In this document: piece after piece, positions 10,891 to 22,425 of the stretch
Position numbering within the stretch: the stretch's first letter is position 1
How the letters are laid out: each line of letters begins with the position of its first letter
NCBI GenBank assembly: GCA_914767715.1
Contig: OU612071.1
Location: 28,393,681 to 28,457,680 of the forward strand
DNA from: Membranipora membranacea
Taxonomy: Eukaryota > Bryozoa > Gymnolaemata > Cheilostomatida > Membraniporidae
DNA length: 64,000 nt
Direction of reading: 5' to 3'
Made by a program: the position numbers and the translations under genes
Notes under the pieces: generated by a model
Seen by the model: only the letters and a program-made list of their open reading frames with translations
Database searches by the model: none
What the model was told of the DNA's origin: nothing

Positions 10891-13800
10891 ACGTTGCACT
10901 TCAGTAATACGCCTGCCGCGCTACAGTCTTCCCACAGCACCTGCTTATACCAAACTTTACCTGCAGAGTCTGATTATTAGTAGAGAGATGAGTATATCAG
11001 CTGCTCTACAGAGTAAACTGGACGCCATACCTGATGTGGATATAGACTCAGACGGGAGGTAGGCCTACTTTTTTCTTCTTCACAATATAATACTCGAGTC
11101 TCTGCGGCCTAAAAAGAGTTCTTAAGCAGCTCACCAATCGCATTTGTGCCAGGTTAGCGCACAATGTATTTATGTCACATGTTGCCTAATGAACTATAAT
11201 TTATCTCATGACACCTCACACGCTTTGTTGGTAATACTGGAAAAATTGAGTGTGTCTATTATTGCCTACGGAAGTTCTGAAATGTAGTTTTATGACAAGA
11301 ATAAGTTCCTAGACTGTTTCCTCGACTCCTGACCTTTCCTGAACTGTTGAGAGCCTCTGTTCCTGCACTTCCAAGTCCGAGGCAACAACTTTGTCTTAGT
11401 TTAATACTTATGTATATTTGTTTGAAGGTATAAGTATGTGTTGATAAAAGTTACAGCAACCAAAGATTCTACTGAGATCAGCAAAAACATAGTGAGAGGT
11501 TACAGCTGGGCGGATTATCACGGTGAGTGAGAGGTTACAGCTGGGCGGATTATCACGGTGAGTGAGAGGTTACAGCTGGGCGGATTATCACGGTGAGTGA
11601 GAGGTTACAGCTGGGCGGATTATCACGGTGAGTGGGCGGATTATCACGATGAGTGAGGCTATAGCTTGGCGGATTATCACGGTTAGTGAGAGGTTACAGC
11701 TGGGCGGATTATCTTGGTGAGTGAGAGGTTACAGCTGGGCTGATTATCTTGGTGAGGGAGAGGATACAGCTGGGCGGATTATCACGGTGAGTGAGAGGAT
11801 ACAGCTGGGCGGATTATCACGGTGAGTGTATAGTGAGAGGTTACAGCTGGGCGGATTATCACGGTGAGTGAGAGGTTACAGCTGGGCGGATTATCACGGT
11901 GAGTGAGAGGATACAGCTGGGCGGATTATCACGGTGAGTGAGAGGTTACAGCTGGGCGGATTATCACGGTGAGTGAGAGGTTACAGCTGGGCGGATTATC
12001 ACGGTGAGTGAGAGGATACAGCTGGGCGGATTATCACGGTGAGTGTATAGTGAGAGGTTACAGCTGGGCGGATTATCACGGTGAGTGAGAGGTTACAGCT
12101 GGGTGGATTATCACGGTGAGTGAGAGGTTACAGCTGGGCGGATTATCACGGTGAGTGTATAGTGAGAGGATACAGCTGGGCGGATTATCACGGTGAGTGT
12201 ATAGTGAGAGGATACAGCTGGGCGGATTATCACGGTGAGTGAGAGGTTACAGCTGGGCGGATTATCACGGTGAGTGAGAGGTTACAGCTGGGCGGATTAT
12301 CACGGTGAGTGAAGATTAAGTATTTCTCTGGAGGAGTAAAGTATTCAAGGAGGAAAAGTTGGCTGATTAAAAAAATCTCAATGTGTCTATAAGCTATGGT
12401 TGTGCCTCCCCATATTTTGTATCATATTAAAGGTCTCAGTCTAGTTAAGAGCACCATAGCAACCTTTTAAATGGTCTATGGACACAGTTGAAACCATTTT
12501 CTTTAATAAAATGAAAATTTTTCTCAACCACTAAGATTGTCCCCTCTTCATCTTTAGGAGGGCACAACCCAGGTGGTCGAGAATTTTGAGGAAAAAAATT
12601 AATTTTAGTAAAGCAAATGGTTTCAGCTGTGTCCATTAGCTATTCAAAAGGATGCTATGGTGCTCTTAATTAGACTGGGACCTTCAATATGTTACCAAAT
12701 ATGAGGAGGCCCAACTATAGCTTTGAATGTTTGGCTAGTTTACATCAATATAAACTCCAGTTTGAGCTGGAAAATCTTTTGCTAGCTAACATTAAGTAAG
12801 TCCCAAAGTAGCCGAACTAAACTCTAGCCAATGTTTACTCCTCCATGGTACACTTGTAGGTGGTTACTCCTCCATGGTACACTTGTAGGTGGTTGCTCCA
12901 TGTTATAGGGGCGCCTGGTGATAATAGGAATATTAATTATGCCTGATAAGATGTGTTTTGTGTACATGTGGTTTTAAGGTTTAGCATAGCTGGGAAAAAC
13001 ATAGAAAAGGTTACTGAACATATCAGTCATCAAAGAAATGCATAGGCTAAGTGACTAATGATATACCTTGAATCAAAGTGTCATGCTGATTATGAGTGCA
13101 ACTCAGTTTTCGATACGGCAACATTTCAACTGCAACTTGCTTGCTGCATGTATCAATAGTATAACAATAGTATTTTGAGGAAACCCCGAACCCTCTCTCT
13201 CCCATATCAATAAAAAGACATCCAGTGTGTATGAGAAAGGTCTGTTCTGTTTCCTAGGATGGGTTATGCTAATGAGGCTCTGTGTATTGTGTAGTTGAGG
13301 CTCAGACTCGCTTTACTTGGCCTGGCGTTGCTTGCCTCTCTATAGAACTTGCTTGTATCTAGCTGTGAGTTTTGCTTCTGATGACTGAAAGGTCCGTCGT
13401 CTCCCCAACCACATTAAGCTTTAGCTACATCTGCCAAATGAAGATGACGAGTCTGTTGTATATATAGTGTAGTGATCATCCTGGTATGTGGAGTTGACTA
13501 CTTTAAGTTGTGATCTTTCGTTGTGATTTTCATATATAACATACAGAGCACTCTCTCCACTCTGTGCCCGCTGGCGGTTGCAAGGTTCAAATAAAATCCG
13601 CTCAGTTTAAACCAAGTTATCCTCCCCTCCCACAGCAAGCTTGTAGAGACAGGAAAGGTTATTCAAACTCAAGAGGGTGACTTGGGGCAAGCAGACAAAA
13701 TTCATCGTGTCATAGTTGATCGGCCATTCCCGTGGTGGCTTCATGCTTCTTGGGCGGCGTTGAGCAGTTCATACCAGGGAAAGTCTCGAAACAACACTGG

Positions 13801-16364
13801 ACTCATGGTTTTTAGCTAAAGACCTGTGTGTTGTGCAGCGGAATACATACTTCTGTATGTCGTGACTGTAAACAACTTATAATATAGCTGCAGCAATGTT
13901 TGTGTTTGTAGCAGAGATAAATCAGTATATCTGTGTGAGACTCGAACCTCTAGGATTGGACTGTCAGATTCTAGGAGGTGGTCACATCCTAGCTAGTTCT
14001 ACTGATAAATCTATACAGGTCTACGGATATTCTCTAGTATGTGTTACCATATCGCATTACTTCTAAGAATGATAAATGATGGAATTGAAATTATAAAAAA
14101 AAAGTTGTGGAGTATATTTTTATAATGGACTGGCAAGAAGCATTGTCTTTTTGTGTAATGTCCTCACATAATGAGAATCCTATCAATACTATCCCAACTA
14201 CATTTACCTCCCAAAACTAGCCGTGTCCCATCAAACAACATCAGTATTTTGGTGGCTGAATGTTCAGCTGTTGGCTGCATGCTGCCATTCTACAATACTC
14301 ATCCTCATCAAATGGGTAAATACTAATCACTCATCCTGACGTTTGTAGTACACTCTACAATCTACCCGCCCATCCCGCTCACAATACTGATTTATTGTAG
14401 GGGTTTGGTAAGCCTGATCACGCTGTGACTTGTGAGATCCTGAGGTTACATTATCTGGAGCATAGAATCACATGCAGTAATGATGGGAACTAGCGCTCTG
14501 TAGTAATAACTCCTGTTACACGCTGTCAGCACGTGACGTAAATATTGTTACCAGCGTTCTATACGGTCATCTCAAAGTATCCCAGAGGCTGTATTTTCCT
14601 GACAAGCAGTATATTCCCCTGTCCATCGTAGTTATTGAGGATAAAAGTATAATCTCTATCCCATCCTCCCTTATAGATGGTGGGGAAATACTTTACATCC
14701 CTACAGTCCTTAGTTCTCTGTTCTCTGGTTATATTTTGGGAGATCCTTTCTCAGCACTTTGAGTATACAAACATTCCCAGAGTGATACAATGCTGTATGA
14801 ACCAAAGTGTCTGGTAGCAGCAGCCTGACCCACTCTAAATATCCGGATATCATCAGTTTAATTCATTCAATCCGGCCTTTACTCAGCATAATTCTTTTAT
14901 TCAATCACTTATTTTATCGGGTTTATTTATAACTCAGAACTCTGGACTTATTCTAGTCCTGATGGAGAGATGTCCACACTTTTACCACCCTTTATGTACA
15001 TGCCAGTTTTAAATGTGATAATGAAGCTGGCTTACGAAATCCAACAACATTTTTATTAGTGCCGTAATCGACCGGGTACTGCAACAGTTTTATTCTCACA
15101 AGCATGCGATTTTCAGCCAAGTATTTTTGCTTCACCTTTGATGCTACTAACAAATAAAGATTATCATCAGTCGCCATACGAAGCTACTTTAGCCTCCAAT
15201 GGTATGGCTCTGCTAATCTCTGGTAGACATCACAAGCTCGCCCTGTTAGCTTGTGTGCAGAGTTTGGGGTAACATTGCAATCACATGAGGAGTAAACACT
15301 AAACACAGACCTCCATACCACACCAAAGTGTTACCAAACTATCTGAAAAGTACCTGCACTTCATGCACATTGTTTGTTGAACACAGATCTCTGTAATTTT
15401 TTTTTTTTTCACCACTTCAACATGGAAACAATGTTTGTCTAACCTTATATTAGCGGTCTAACATGGGGCCATGTGGGACAACCTGCCACCTGTTCCACGC
15501 GTCTTGGTTAGGGAGGCCAATGTCTTCACAGTTTAATAACTTTTGGTTATCTTCTCACGTGAGATAACAGATGACCTTCAATGTTTATATTTGTAGCTGA
15601 TATATATGACAGTGTATCTGAGAGAGTTGAACCTCTAGGATTGGACTGTCAGTGTTTAGGAGGTGGTAGAATACTCACAAGTGCTGCAAACAAAACTATA
15701 GAAGTATTCGGATATTCAATAGTATGTATTGTACATGATAATAACAAGATTGCCCTACCTACAGGGTATAAAGTTTTACTGACTTGAATTATATTCTTTT
15801 CATGGAGTTGTCCTCTCGCAAGCTGTCGATAACATGATTTTCCCCTGCTGAGATGAGTCATATCACTAATAACTTATTTAGAAGAAGAGGACAGCTCCTC
15901 GATCTGCTCGTATTACGGACTCAGCTCCTCGATCTGCTCGTATTACGGACTCAGCTCCTCGATCTGCTCGTATTACGGACTCAGCTCCTCGATCTGCTCG
16001 TATTACGGACTCAGCTCCTCGATCTGCTCGTATTACGGACTCAGCTCCTCGATCTGCTCGTATTACGGACTCAGCTCCTCGATCTGCTCGTATTACGGAC
16101 TCAGCTCCTCGATCTGCTCGTATTACGGACTCAGCTCCTCGATCTGCTCGTATTACGGACTCTTCAAAGAATATTAGAGGATAACCGATAGTAAACAGTA
16201 AATATGTGACCTTGTATTTCAGTGACCCCAAAAGTATCCACTCTCCTGATTACTGTATTATCTTATTGTAGGGATTCGGTAAAGCCGATCATGCAGTGAC
16301 TTGTGAAGTGATAAAGTCTAAATACTCAGACTATAAAATCACATGGAATAACGAGGGATACTAG
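10891..16364 (+). CDS. PHPT1: PHPT1-like phosphohistidine phosphatase with duplicated 3' exons
   Basis: PHPT1 (Janus/Ocnus family, about 14 kDa, cytosolic) removes phosphate from histidine. The canonical model is exon 1 10891-11058 (ATG 10988), exon 2 11428-11522, exon 3b 15597-15721 and exon 4b 16272-16364 (TAG). It gives 127 residues against 125 in human PHPT1. Landmarks: IPDVDIDSDGR, YKYVLIKV, then IVRGYSWADYHADIYD, whose His55 corresponds to catalytic human His53, LDCQCLGGGR (Arg80 = human Arg78), VFGYS and the C-terminal TWNNEGY. Every exon phase agrees. A second, diverged copy of exons 3 and 4 lies between exon 2 and exon 3b. A 23-copy minisatellite starts inside the 3' end of exon 2. 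The start is chosen because it gives family length; the frame is also open upstream of it in exon 1. Confidence 0.92.
11488..12314 (+). repeat. 35-bp minisatellite made from an exon end plus splice donor (about 23 copies)
   Basis: The first unit is the real 3' end of PHPT1 exon 2 (VRGYSWADYH codons, then GTGAGT). The unit GTGAGAGGTTACAGCTGGGC...TTATCACG|GTGAGT then repeats every 35 bases, some units carrying 7 extra bases (tgtatag). A few units are diverged (11635-11760). Almost every copy keeps an intact GTGAGT donor and a TTACAG acceptor-like string 17 bases before it. Confidence 0.95.
12330..12850. mobile_element. Foldback/MITE-like element
   Basis: Ends are GGAGGAGTAAAGTATT and its near inverse AATGTTTACTCCTCC. 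Inside, two arms of about 150 bp (12405-12560 and 12560-12705) are inverted copies of each other, sharing for example GAGCACCATAGCA against TGCTATGGTGCTC. Related pieces occur at 42206-42412, 48600-48690, 50560-50700 and 59640-59760. It lies in the PHPT1 intron. Target duplication not clear. Confidence 0.65.
13912..14493 (+). pseudogene. Diverged second copy of PHPT1 exons 3-4
   Basis: Exon 3a 13912-14036 (125 nt, exactly the length of exon 3b) and exon 4a 14401-14493 (93 nt including TAG, as in 4b) have intact splice sites and open frames. They read LEPLGLDCQILGGGH and GFGKPDHAVTCEIL. Key family residues are lost: ADIYD is replaced by AEINQ, the conserved Arg of GGGR is His, and the C-terminal NNEGY is NDGN. 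It could be a decaying copy or an alternative C-terminus spliced to exon 2; the sequence alone does not decide. Confidence 0.8.
14494..15590. other. Spacer between the two PHPT1 exon 3-4 copies
   Basis: No recognised gene. A 61-codon minus ORF at 14992-15177 starts with ATG but matches no family I know. A poly-T tract lies at about 15399-15410. Confidence 0.5.
15892..16162. repeat. 30-bp minisatellite, 9 identical copies
   Basis: CTCCTCGATCTGCTCGTATT plus ACGGACTCAG repeats nine times without a single difference. It is in the last intron (3b-4b) of the PHPT1-like gene. Because 30 is a multiple of three and the unit has no stop codons in some frames, both strands show long but meaningless ORFs. 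Confidence 0.97.
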
Positions 16365-17390
16365 ATACAGGTGATTATCCCGCCTGCTGCGCACTGTCAC
16401 TCTACAAGATTATACATCACAGATATGAGATATCGCATCCCATAGATAAGACTAATGATCACAGCTCCAGGTGTGACGAGGAGCTGGTTAGATTGTAGTC
16501 TTATCTACCTGGTCCACCATATTGTCTTTGCAACTGAAAACCGATGCGGGAAATGATATACTTGATGCATTATACTTTTGAACCTGAAGAATTTATTTTT
16601 GTTTAGTACAACCACGATCGAGCCCAACTATATATGAGAGTGTAAAATGCGTTCATTTTCAAAAATAATGTCAGGTGTGTAAGAGTTGGGCTGATTATGC
16701 TGAATTACGAATCAATTTAGCCACAATTGAAAATGTGCTTATGGCTTCTTCGTCAATCTATGTGGTTATAGAGTTGTCCCTCTTTAAACAAAGGGGCAAT
16801 AACTCTCAATTGCAATCCTATTTTTCCCTCTGTTAATGTTGGCATATTCTGGAAGGTTTCAATTAATGGAATGTTGTATATACTCTGAGTTTATTTGACT
16901 GCTGTGTGTGCACTTTGAGCAATCTCTATATTTACATGTTCTGCATCTGCCTGTGCCAGATTTAGATGAAACTGATACAACTATCACTATTACAAAACAA
17001 GACATGAATTAGTGTCAGCTCTGATCCTTGACCTGCAGTATTTTTCAGGATGTTAGTTTTATCAGATGATTTATTTTATAAACTAATAAAACCCACATAA
17101 CCCTGTGACCTCCTGAGTATAAACATCTGATATGATAACAGTTCACAGAATCTCTTATAGGTTTGTATTTCGAAGAAGTTTGACAGCAGTTGAGTTTTGT
17201 CCAGGCATGAACTTACATCATCTGTGTGTAACATCACATGATTTATCTGTTATCCTTGTCATGAGTCATCAAGTCAGCAGTGCTATCTCTACCAGTTAGA
17301 GAAGCCATCAAGTATAAAACAGTTTTAGTGTTGTTGCCAAACAGCACATGATCTATCGCTCTGTTGTAGAGTGAAGCTGGAAAGATTGAC
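16365..17390. other. Intergenic region
   Basis: No gene recognised. A short imperfect inverted repeat at about 16773-16808 (AGAGTTGTCCCTCTTT, loop AAAC, then the near complement) is the only structure seen. Confidence 0.5.
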
Positions 17391-17394
17391 AAAT

Positions 17395-17527
17395 GTAAGT
17401 TATTAACAGCTGATTGTCGATTGTGAATTTACTTTTGTGTTTGAACCCCTGAGAAGATCAGTTAACAATAATCACATGACTTCAATGGGAAATATCTGAT
17501 GTTGACTTTAATTTTTATACTGCACAG
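17395..17527 (+). other. Probable 5' UTR intron of the lectin gene
   Basis: AAAT|GTAAGT at 17395 and TGCACAG at 17521-17527 fit donor and acceptor, 50 bases upstream of the lectin ATG. The exons on either side would be noncoding. Confidence 0.4.
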
Positions 17528-17577
17528 ATCTGCATACAAGCCAATCTAGAGGTTAAACCCAGTGAAGGTATTTAGAG

Positions 17578-20525
17578 ATGGAGACTTTCCATCTGGATGG
17601 AGACGGGTTAGATGAGCCTTTTGCTGCTGATGAATGCAGCACCAGCTCAAGCTATTCTAAACTCACCAGTAAGTTACTAAGCATCCTCAGTTTAGAAGTA
17701 AGAAGTAAGAGTTTGTTGAAGTGTTCCATTGTTTGCCCTCATTCAGCACAACCCATTTCACACAGCACGGACCTGACAACTTTGATCTATTAAACTGAAC
17801 CCAGCCAGTACTTTACTTCTACAGGTTATAGTAGGAGAAGAGGAGACAATCCTTGTGTTATCTCCAGCAGACCAGCTGTGATTGTAGTAGTCTTACTACT
17901 TATAATTACATGTGTGTCTACAGTAGTCACTCTGACCTATGTAGTAAGTGAGATGAAGGATATGAGGGGACAACTCACTGCCCTCAGCCTGTCTGCACCA
18001 GCAGGTAAGCGGTACACCTACATTAACCTGTTTATATGATATAGGTATTTAATCATATTTGCGTATCAGTGTCCGTTCATTGAATGACAAAAACAGAAGC
18101 GACTAGTAATCTAAGATATTTGCGACAGAATGGTATAAAACTTTGCAAGGTCTCAAGTTGTCTGACTTATCCCTCTATTGGAGAAGCAGATTTCTTTATA
18201 AGTTTGAAACTGAACTGGTATATTTTGGAGAAATAATGGATGACATTTTAGCTCTTATTAATGAAACAAATACAAGATAGGAGTTACTTCCCTATTTGAA
18301 AAGAGGGGATAACTAATGTTTGTAGCCCTGATCAAATTAAATCGAAATTTTGTGAAGGATTACTCTTGTTCAATGACTAGTAATGTGTGTGCTGTCTTGA
18401 CCACATATGAGTGTTGTCCATATTTACAGACGATGAAGCGAGTTCGGATGCAATCCAGGCGATGACCAGCCAGCGCAATCGTAGCACAGGACGAGGAAAG
18501 GCACACTCTAGTATCAGCACATACATGAACCAGACCTTATCTGATAATCAGGAACTTCTATTACTATCAGCTGAGATCAGAGATCTCCTCCAAACTGTAA
18601 ACCACACCACACAACTCATCATACAGACTAACACTGATGTCAGAGCCAATGGTGATAACCTACAGCTTCTCAAGTCTACGGCTCAGACACTGAGGAAGAG
18701 TCTGAGTAACCAGACTGCAGGTCTGAAGAGTCTAACTCAGCAGATGGCAGATGGAGAGTCTGAGATCTCAGACTTCTTTTCACGTATCCAGAGTAAACTA
18801 ACTGTTGGCACAGATGTACTACAGCAGACTTTTCTGACAGGTGAGAATCTTAACTGATATTTTTTATTACTAAGGCTCAATCCATCAAGGTTTGTCAGGT
18901 TCATACTCTTTTACTGCTCACTGTTCAGACCTAGCCTTGTCACGCAGCCAGTGGCTGTGTGACAAGGCTAGTTCTGACCTGCCAACAAATATCAAATTGT
19001 CCCCACAATGTTTCTTCTTAACTGAGTGGCTGATGCTTAGCAAAGTACAACAATACTTACTTCCAATTATATATGGCTGCTATATTACGCCACGCCTCCT
19101 TCAATGAAATATGCTAGCAACTTTCTGTTGTCGTATCGCTTAGCAAAAGGCTGGTCAATTATGACCTTGTTACCCATCAAAGATTGGGAACACACCCATC
19201 ACTTTTGGATGCCCTGCCAATAAACTGTCCTAACTCTTTCAAAAAACAGGAACTCAGAATGTCACAGAGAGTACCAACCAAAAGGTGGACGCTTCTGTAA
19301 GTGTTCTACGCAATGACATCACTCAGGTCCGTAATCAGATAAAGTCGAGTTCAGCATCAAATCTCCAGCAGTATAACAGTAAGATAGACGACTTTAAGTC
19401 GGAGCTCGGTGTTATGTTTGAGCAGGTAGTCGAGAATATGACAGAGTCAATGATGCAGGCAGGTCAAGGTTATACTTTACCTGATCTCTCTCCTACAAGT
19501 AAGTTATCTCCATTCTCTCCTACAAGTAAGTTATTTCCACTCTCTCCTACGAGTAAGTTATCTCCACTCTCTCCTACAAGTAAGTTATATCTACTCTCTC
19601 CTACGAGTAAGTTATCTCCACTCTCTCCTACAAGTAAATTATATATACTCTCTCCTACAAGTAAGTTATCTCCACTCTCTACAAACATACCTCATACTAT
19701 TATCAGTACAATCACTCACTGCTATGGTATTAAGATTCACGGATATGGTGTGGTAGATTGTTCTTATCAGAAAAGTCCCTCGGTTGAACAATCGACAATG
19801 TCGTTGAGTCTGGTATTCATTATTCTATGGAACCCTCTAACGACAGCTCAGCCGATGACCTTCATCTAATATTTTACAGCCACTACAGCTCCGACCTGCC
19901 CCAGTAATTATGTTCTGAAGCCAGACACATCTACGTGTATAAGGAATGCTGGATCAGGATATAACTGGAACAGTGCCAAGTCTAGATGTGAGGCAGAGGG
20001 AGATAACTTAGTTGTATTTACTACTCAGACTTCTGTAGACTGGATCAAAGATTATGTTAAAGACAGAGCGCCGTCAAGTAAGTGACTGTGTCAAACCAAA
20101 CACTCTTCTATATTGTTTATGTAACTAGAGTTTCACAACCAGTAGGCCTATCGTTTAAAAAAATAGATCGCTGACTTGAAAGTGCTGCTAGCTTACGTTG
20201 ATGCCATAAAAGGGTTATCTGTTATTGCTATCAAAGGGCCCTTTTGTCATCAGTGTCATGTGTAGATGGGTTTATTTCTGCAGGCTGGAGACGTAATTGT
20301 CACTGGATAGGGCTGAGACACAACAGTACAGGGTGGTACTGGAGAGGTAGAGAGACGTCTCACCTCCCTAACTCCTCCCCCCTGTGGGACCGAGGAGAAC
20401 CAGATGAGAGTATCAGCTCCTCTTGTGGCTGTATATGTATGCAGCAATCAAGTTACACCAAACTACACGACTGTAGGTGTGATCAGACCCAGCTTCTATC
20501 TCTCTGTGAGCGGCCGGCTCAGTAG
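17578..20525 (+). CDS. Type II transmembrane C-type lectin
   Basis: Six phase-1 exons: 17578-17668, 17825-18004, 18430-18840, 19250-19498, 19880-20077 and 20284-20525, giving about 456 residues. There is a 47-residue cytoplasmic tail with no signal peptide, then one membrane span at about residues 48-71 (AVIVVVLLLIITCVSTVVTL). A long Gln/Asn/Leu-rich stalk with coiled-coil character (exons 3-4) follows, then a C-type lectin domain from about residue 317. Lectin landmarks are the CPSNY start, WNSAKSRCEAEG, CHWIGLR, WYW and WDRGEPDE, with the closing Cys residues near SLCERPAQ. The usual EPN is EPD and there is no WND, so calcium-dependent sugar binding is doubtful. Probably a cell-surface recognition or adhesion receptor. 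Exon 4 may end at any of seven in-frame donors. Confidence 0.88.
19483..19690 (+). repeat. 27-bp minisatellite carrying seven in-frame splice donors
   Basis: The unit CTCTCCTACAAGTAAGTTAT plus CTCCACT repeats seven times. Six copies keep GTAAGT and one has GTAAAT. The array begins at the donor of lectin exon 4. As 27 is a multiple of three and no unit has a stop, each downstream donor would add nine residues (SKLSPLSPT) to the stalk without changing frame. Confidence 0.93.
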
Positions 20526-21980
20526 GCATCAGAGTAGATCTATCTTGCATAGCCATCACAGCTCGTCACAGACCAGCGAGCAAAAGAGAGATTGTGGCAC
20601 TGATATCTACACCTCACCTGATATCTACAGATTTATTGATGTATTCATTTAAAAAAATGAGAGCTCATAGCGTTTTAAATCTTGTTCACAGATCTGCTAA
20701 TGTTCTGTCACTGTTAGATGAGCTGTTACCAGTAGATCAGCTGTTAGTGAAGCTGACCGGCTGTGAAGGGTGATAGGTCGGTATTATAAACTTTATTAAC
20801 AAACCACCACTTTGCTCTGCTCTCTGAAGATTTATCGCGTTGATTAGGTCATTCTTGTCATAAGTGACAGTATCTAGTGTTTCAAATTAGTTTATGGACT
20901 AAAGCTTATTAATTTTTTTTCTCTAGTATGTTTGATACAATACACAACACAGATTATATTATACTGGTGTGCTGTGTGTTTGATTTACAATACAGTTGTT
21001 AAGCAGAGATACTGATTTACAAAGGGCTTGCTGTTTAGGCTGCTGTAACGTGTTTAATCAGGAGGAATTCGGAGAAATATATGAATAACATGTTACAAAG
21101 ATTGGATTTGTCTAATTTACGGATGTATGCAATGAATGATGCAACAATTCAAGTTCTGGTTTTTCAAATGGTTTTCTGAGATAGGGATATGCTGTTTTGT
21201 AAGAACAGTCCAATAAATGGTTGGTACAATGTCGGATATTCAAACCACTTGAGGCCAAATACATACCCAAGCATATCAGGGACCCCTCTTCTACACCATA
21301 TTGTTGCTCATGCTTGTTTGTATGGAATTACTTCTTCCTGTTTAGGAAGGGGGCAACTCCTGACAAAAACTGCTTCGTTTATTTACTCAGGGAGTTTGGG
21401 CTCCCTGGACCCCGATTTACCCGAGATTTCAAATGATGTTTTATGGATCCGAAAGAATAGATGGTGATGTGCTCTCATGTACCCTCCCCCGCCCCTTATT
21501 ACTTCAAATCCCCAGAATCGAGTTGCCTCTGCCCCACTTTTGTGATGCCTATGGACAAGGTTGCCCCCACTTGACATCGCCTCCTTTACTTTTAACGCTT
21601 AAATTTGAGGTGGCCTCCGCACACCCCCAGTCCTACCACCTAACTTTTGAGACAAAGTTAATCCTTCCCTCAATTGCTGACTCTTCTCTTATTCTCTAAA
21701 ATATCCATTTTCATATTCAAAGAGAACAAGCAAGACATGCAAGCCAATCGAGTTGCAAACTTTAAGAAAACCTCAATAAATAAATAAATAAATGCAAAAT
21801 GATGGAGTTGTCTACAAATGTGACTAGATTCGGTCTGTTTTTGGGGACAACTTATTGTCCAATCAGATCGATCGACAGATCTTCTTATGAACTATGACCT
21901 TTTGCACAGAGTTGTGCGCATGAATGATGAGATAATGCCATGCCTCTTGGCTGAAGTGATGAGTCGCTGCTGCAGGTGAC
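20526..21980. other. Intergenic region
   Basis: 3' flank of the lectin gene. No poly-A signal was identified with confidence and no recognised gene. An (AATA)n tract is at about 21775-21792. Confidence 0.5.
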
Positions 21981-21982
21981 TG

Positions 21983-22213
21983 ACTGGTGTATCCCTGGTG
22001 TATCCCTGGTGTATCCCTGGTGTATCCCTGGTGTATCCCTGGTGTATCCCTGGTGTATCCCTGGTGTATCCCTGGTGTATCCCTGGTGTATCCCTGGTGT
22101 ATCCCTGGTGTATCCCTGGTGTTTCCCTGGTGTATCCCTGGTGTATCCCTGGTGTATCCCTGGTGTATCCCTGGTGTATCCCTGGTGTATCCCTGGTGTA
22201 TCCCTGGTATATC
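21983..22213. repeat. 11-bp minisatellite, about 21 copies
   Basis: TGTATCCCTGG repeats almost perfectly. Because 11 is not a multiple of three and the unit has no stops in several frames, ORFs appear in many frames; none is a gene. Confidence 0.97.
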
Positions 22214-22380
22214 TGTGGAGCATAGAGAGGACTTATTGATGTGAGTATCTTTACAATTATTCGATTGTAACCACAGCAGCAAAGTTTAATCTCTGCTGTT
22301 GATGCTGACTTACAGTTTTCGTGGCATCATTATATATAAAAATTAAATACAGCAAAGCAATGATGGATTATAAGTTTGTC

Positions 22381-22425
22381 CCACAGGTCTACTCCAAAAC
22401 CTGGGATTTTGGAGTAGACCTGTGG
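22381..22425. repeat. Short hairpin insertion with TTTGTC direct repeats
   Basis: CCACAGGTCTACTCCAAAA (22381-22399), a 7-base loop, then its perfect complement (22407-22425). TTTGTC precedes it and TTTGTC follows it, consistent with a 6-7-bp target duplication. Confidence 0.8.

Noticed and set aside
13376-13405. CTGATGA...GAAA string resembling a hammerhead ribozyme core
   Set aside because: Only two bases separate the two core motifs, so no stem II can form, and no cleavage-site arm was found.
14992-15177. 61-codon minus ORF inside a PHPT1 intron
   Set aside because: Looks mildly coding but has no recognised motif or neighbour.
15853-16231. 112- and 117-codon ORFs on both strands
   Set aside because: Created by the stop-free 30-bp repeat.
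19470-19688. 72-codon minus ORF
   Set aside because: Complement of the lectin donor repeat.
21863-22282. Overlapping repetitive ORFs in several frames
   Set aside because: Artefacts of the 11-bp array.
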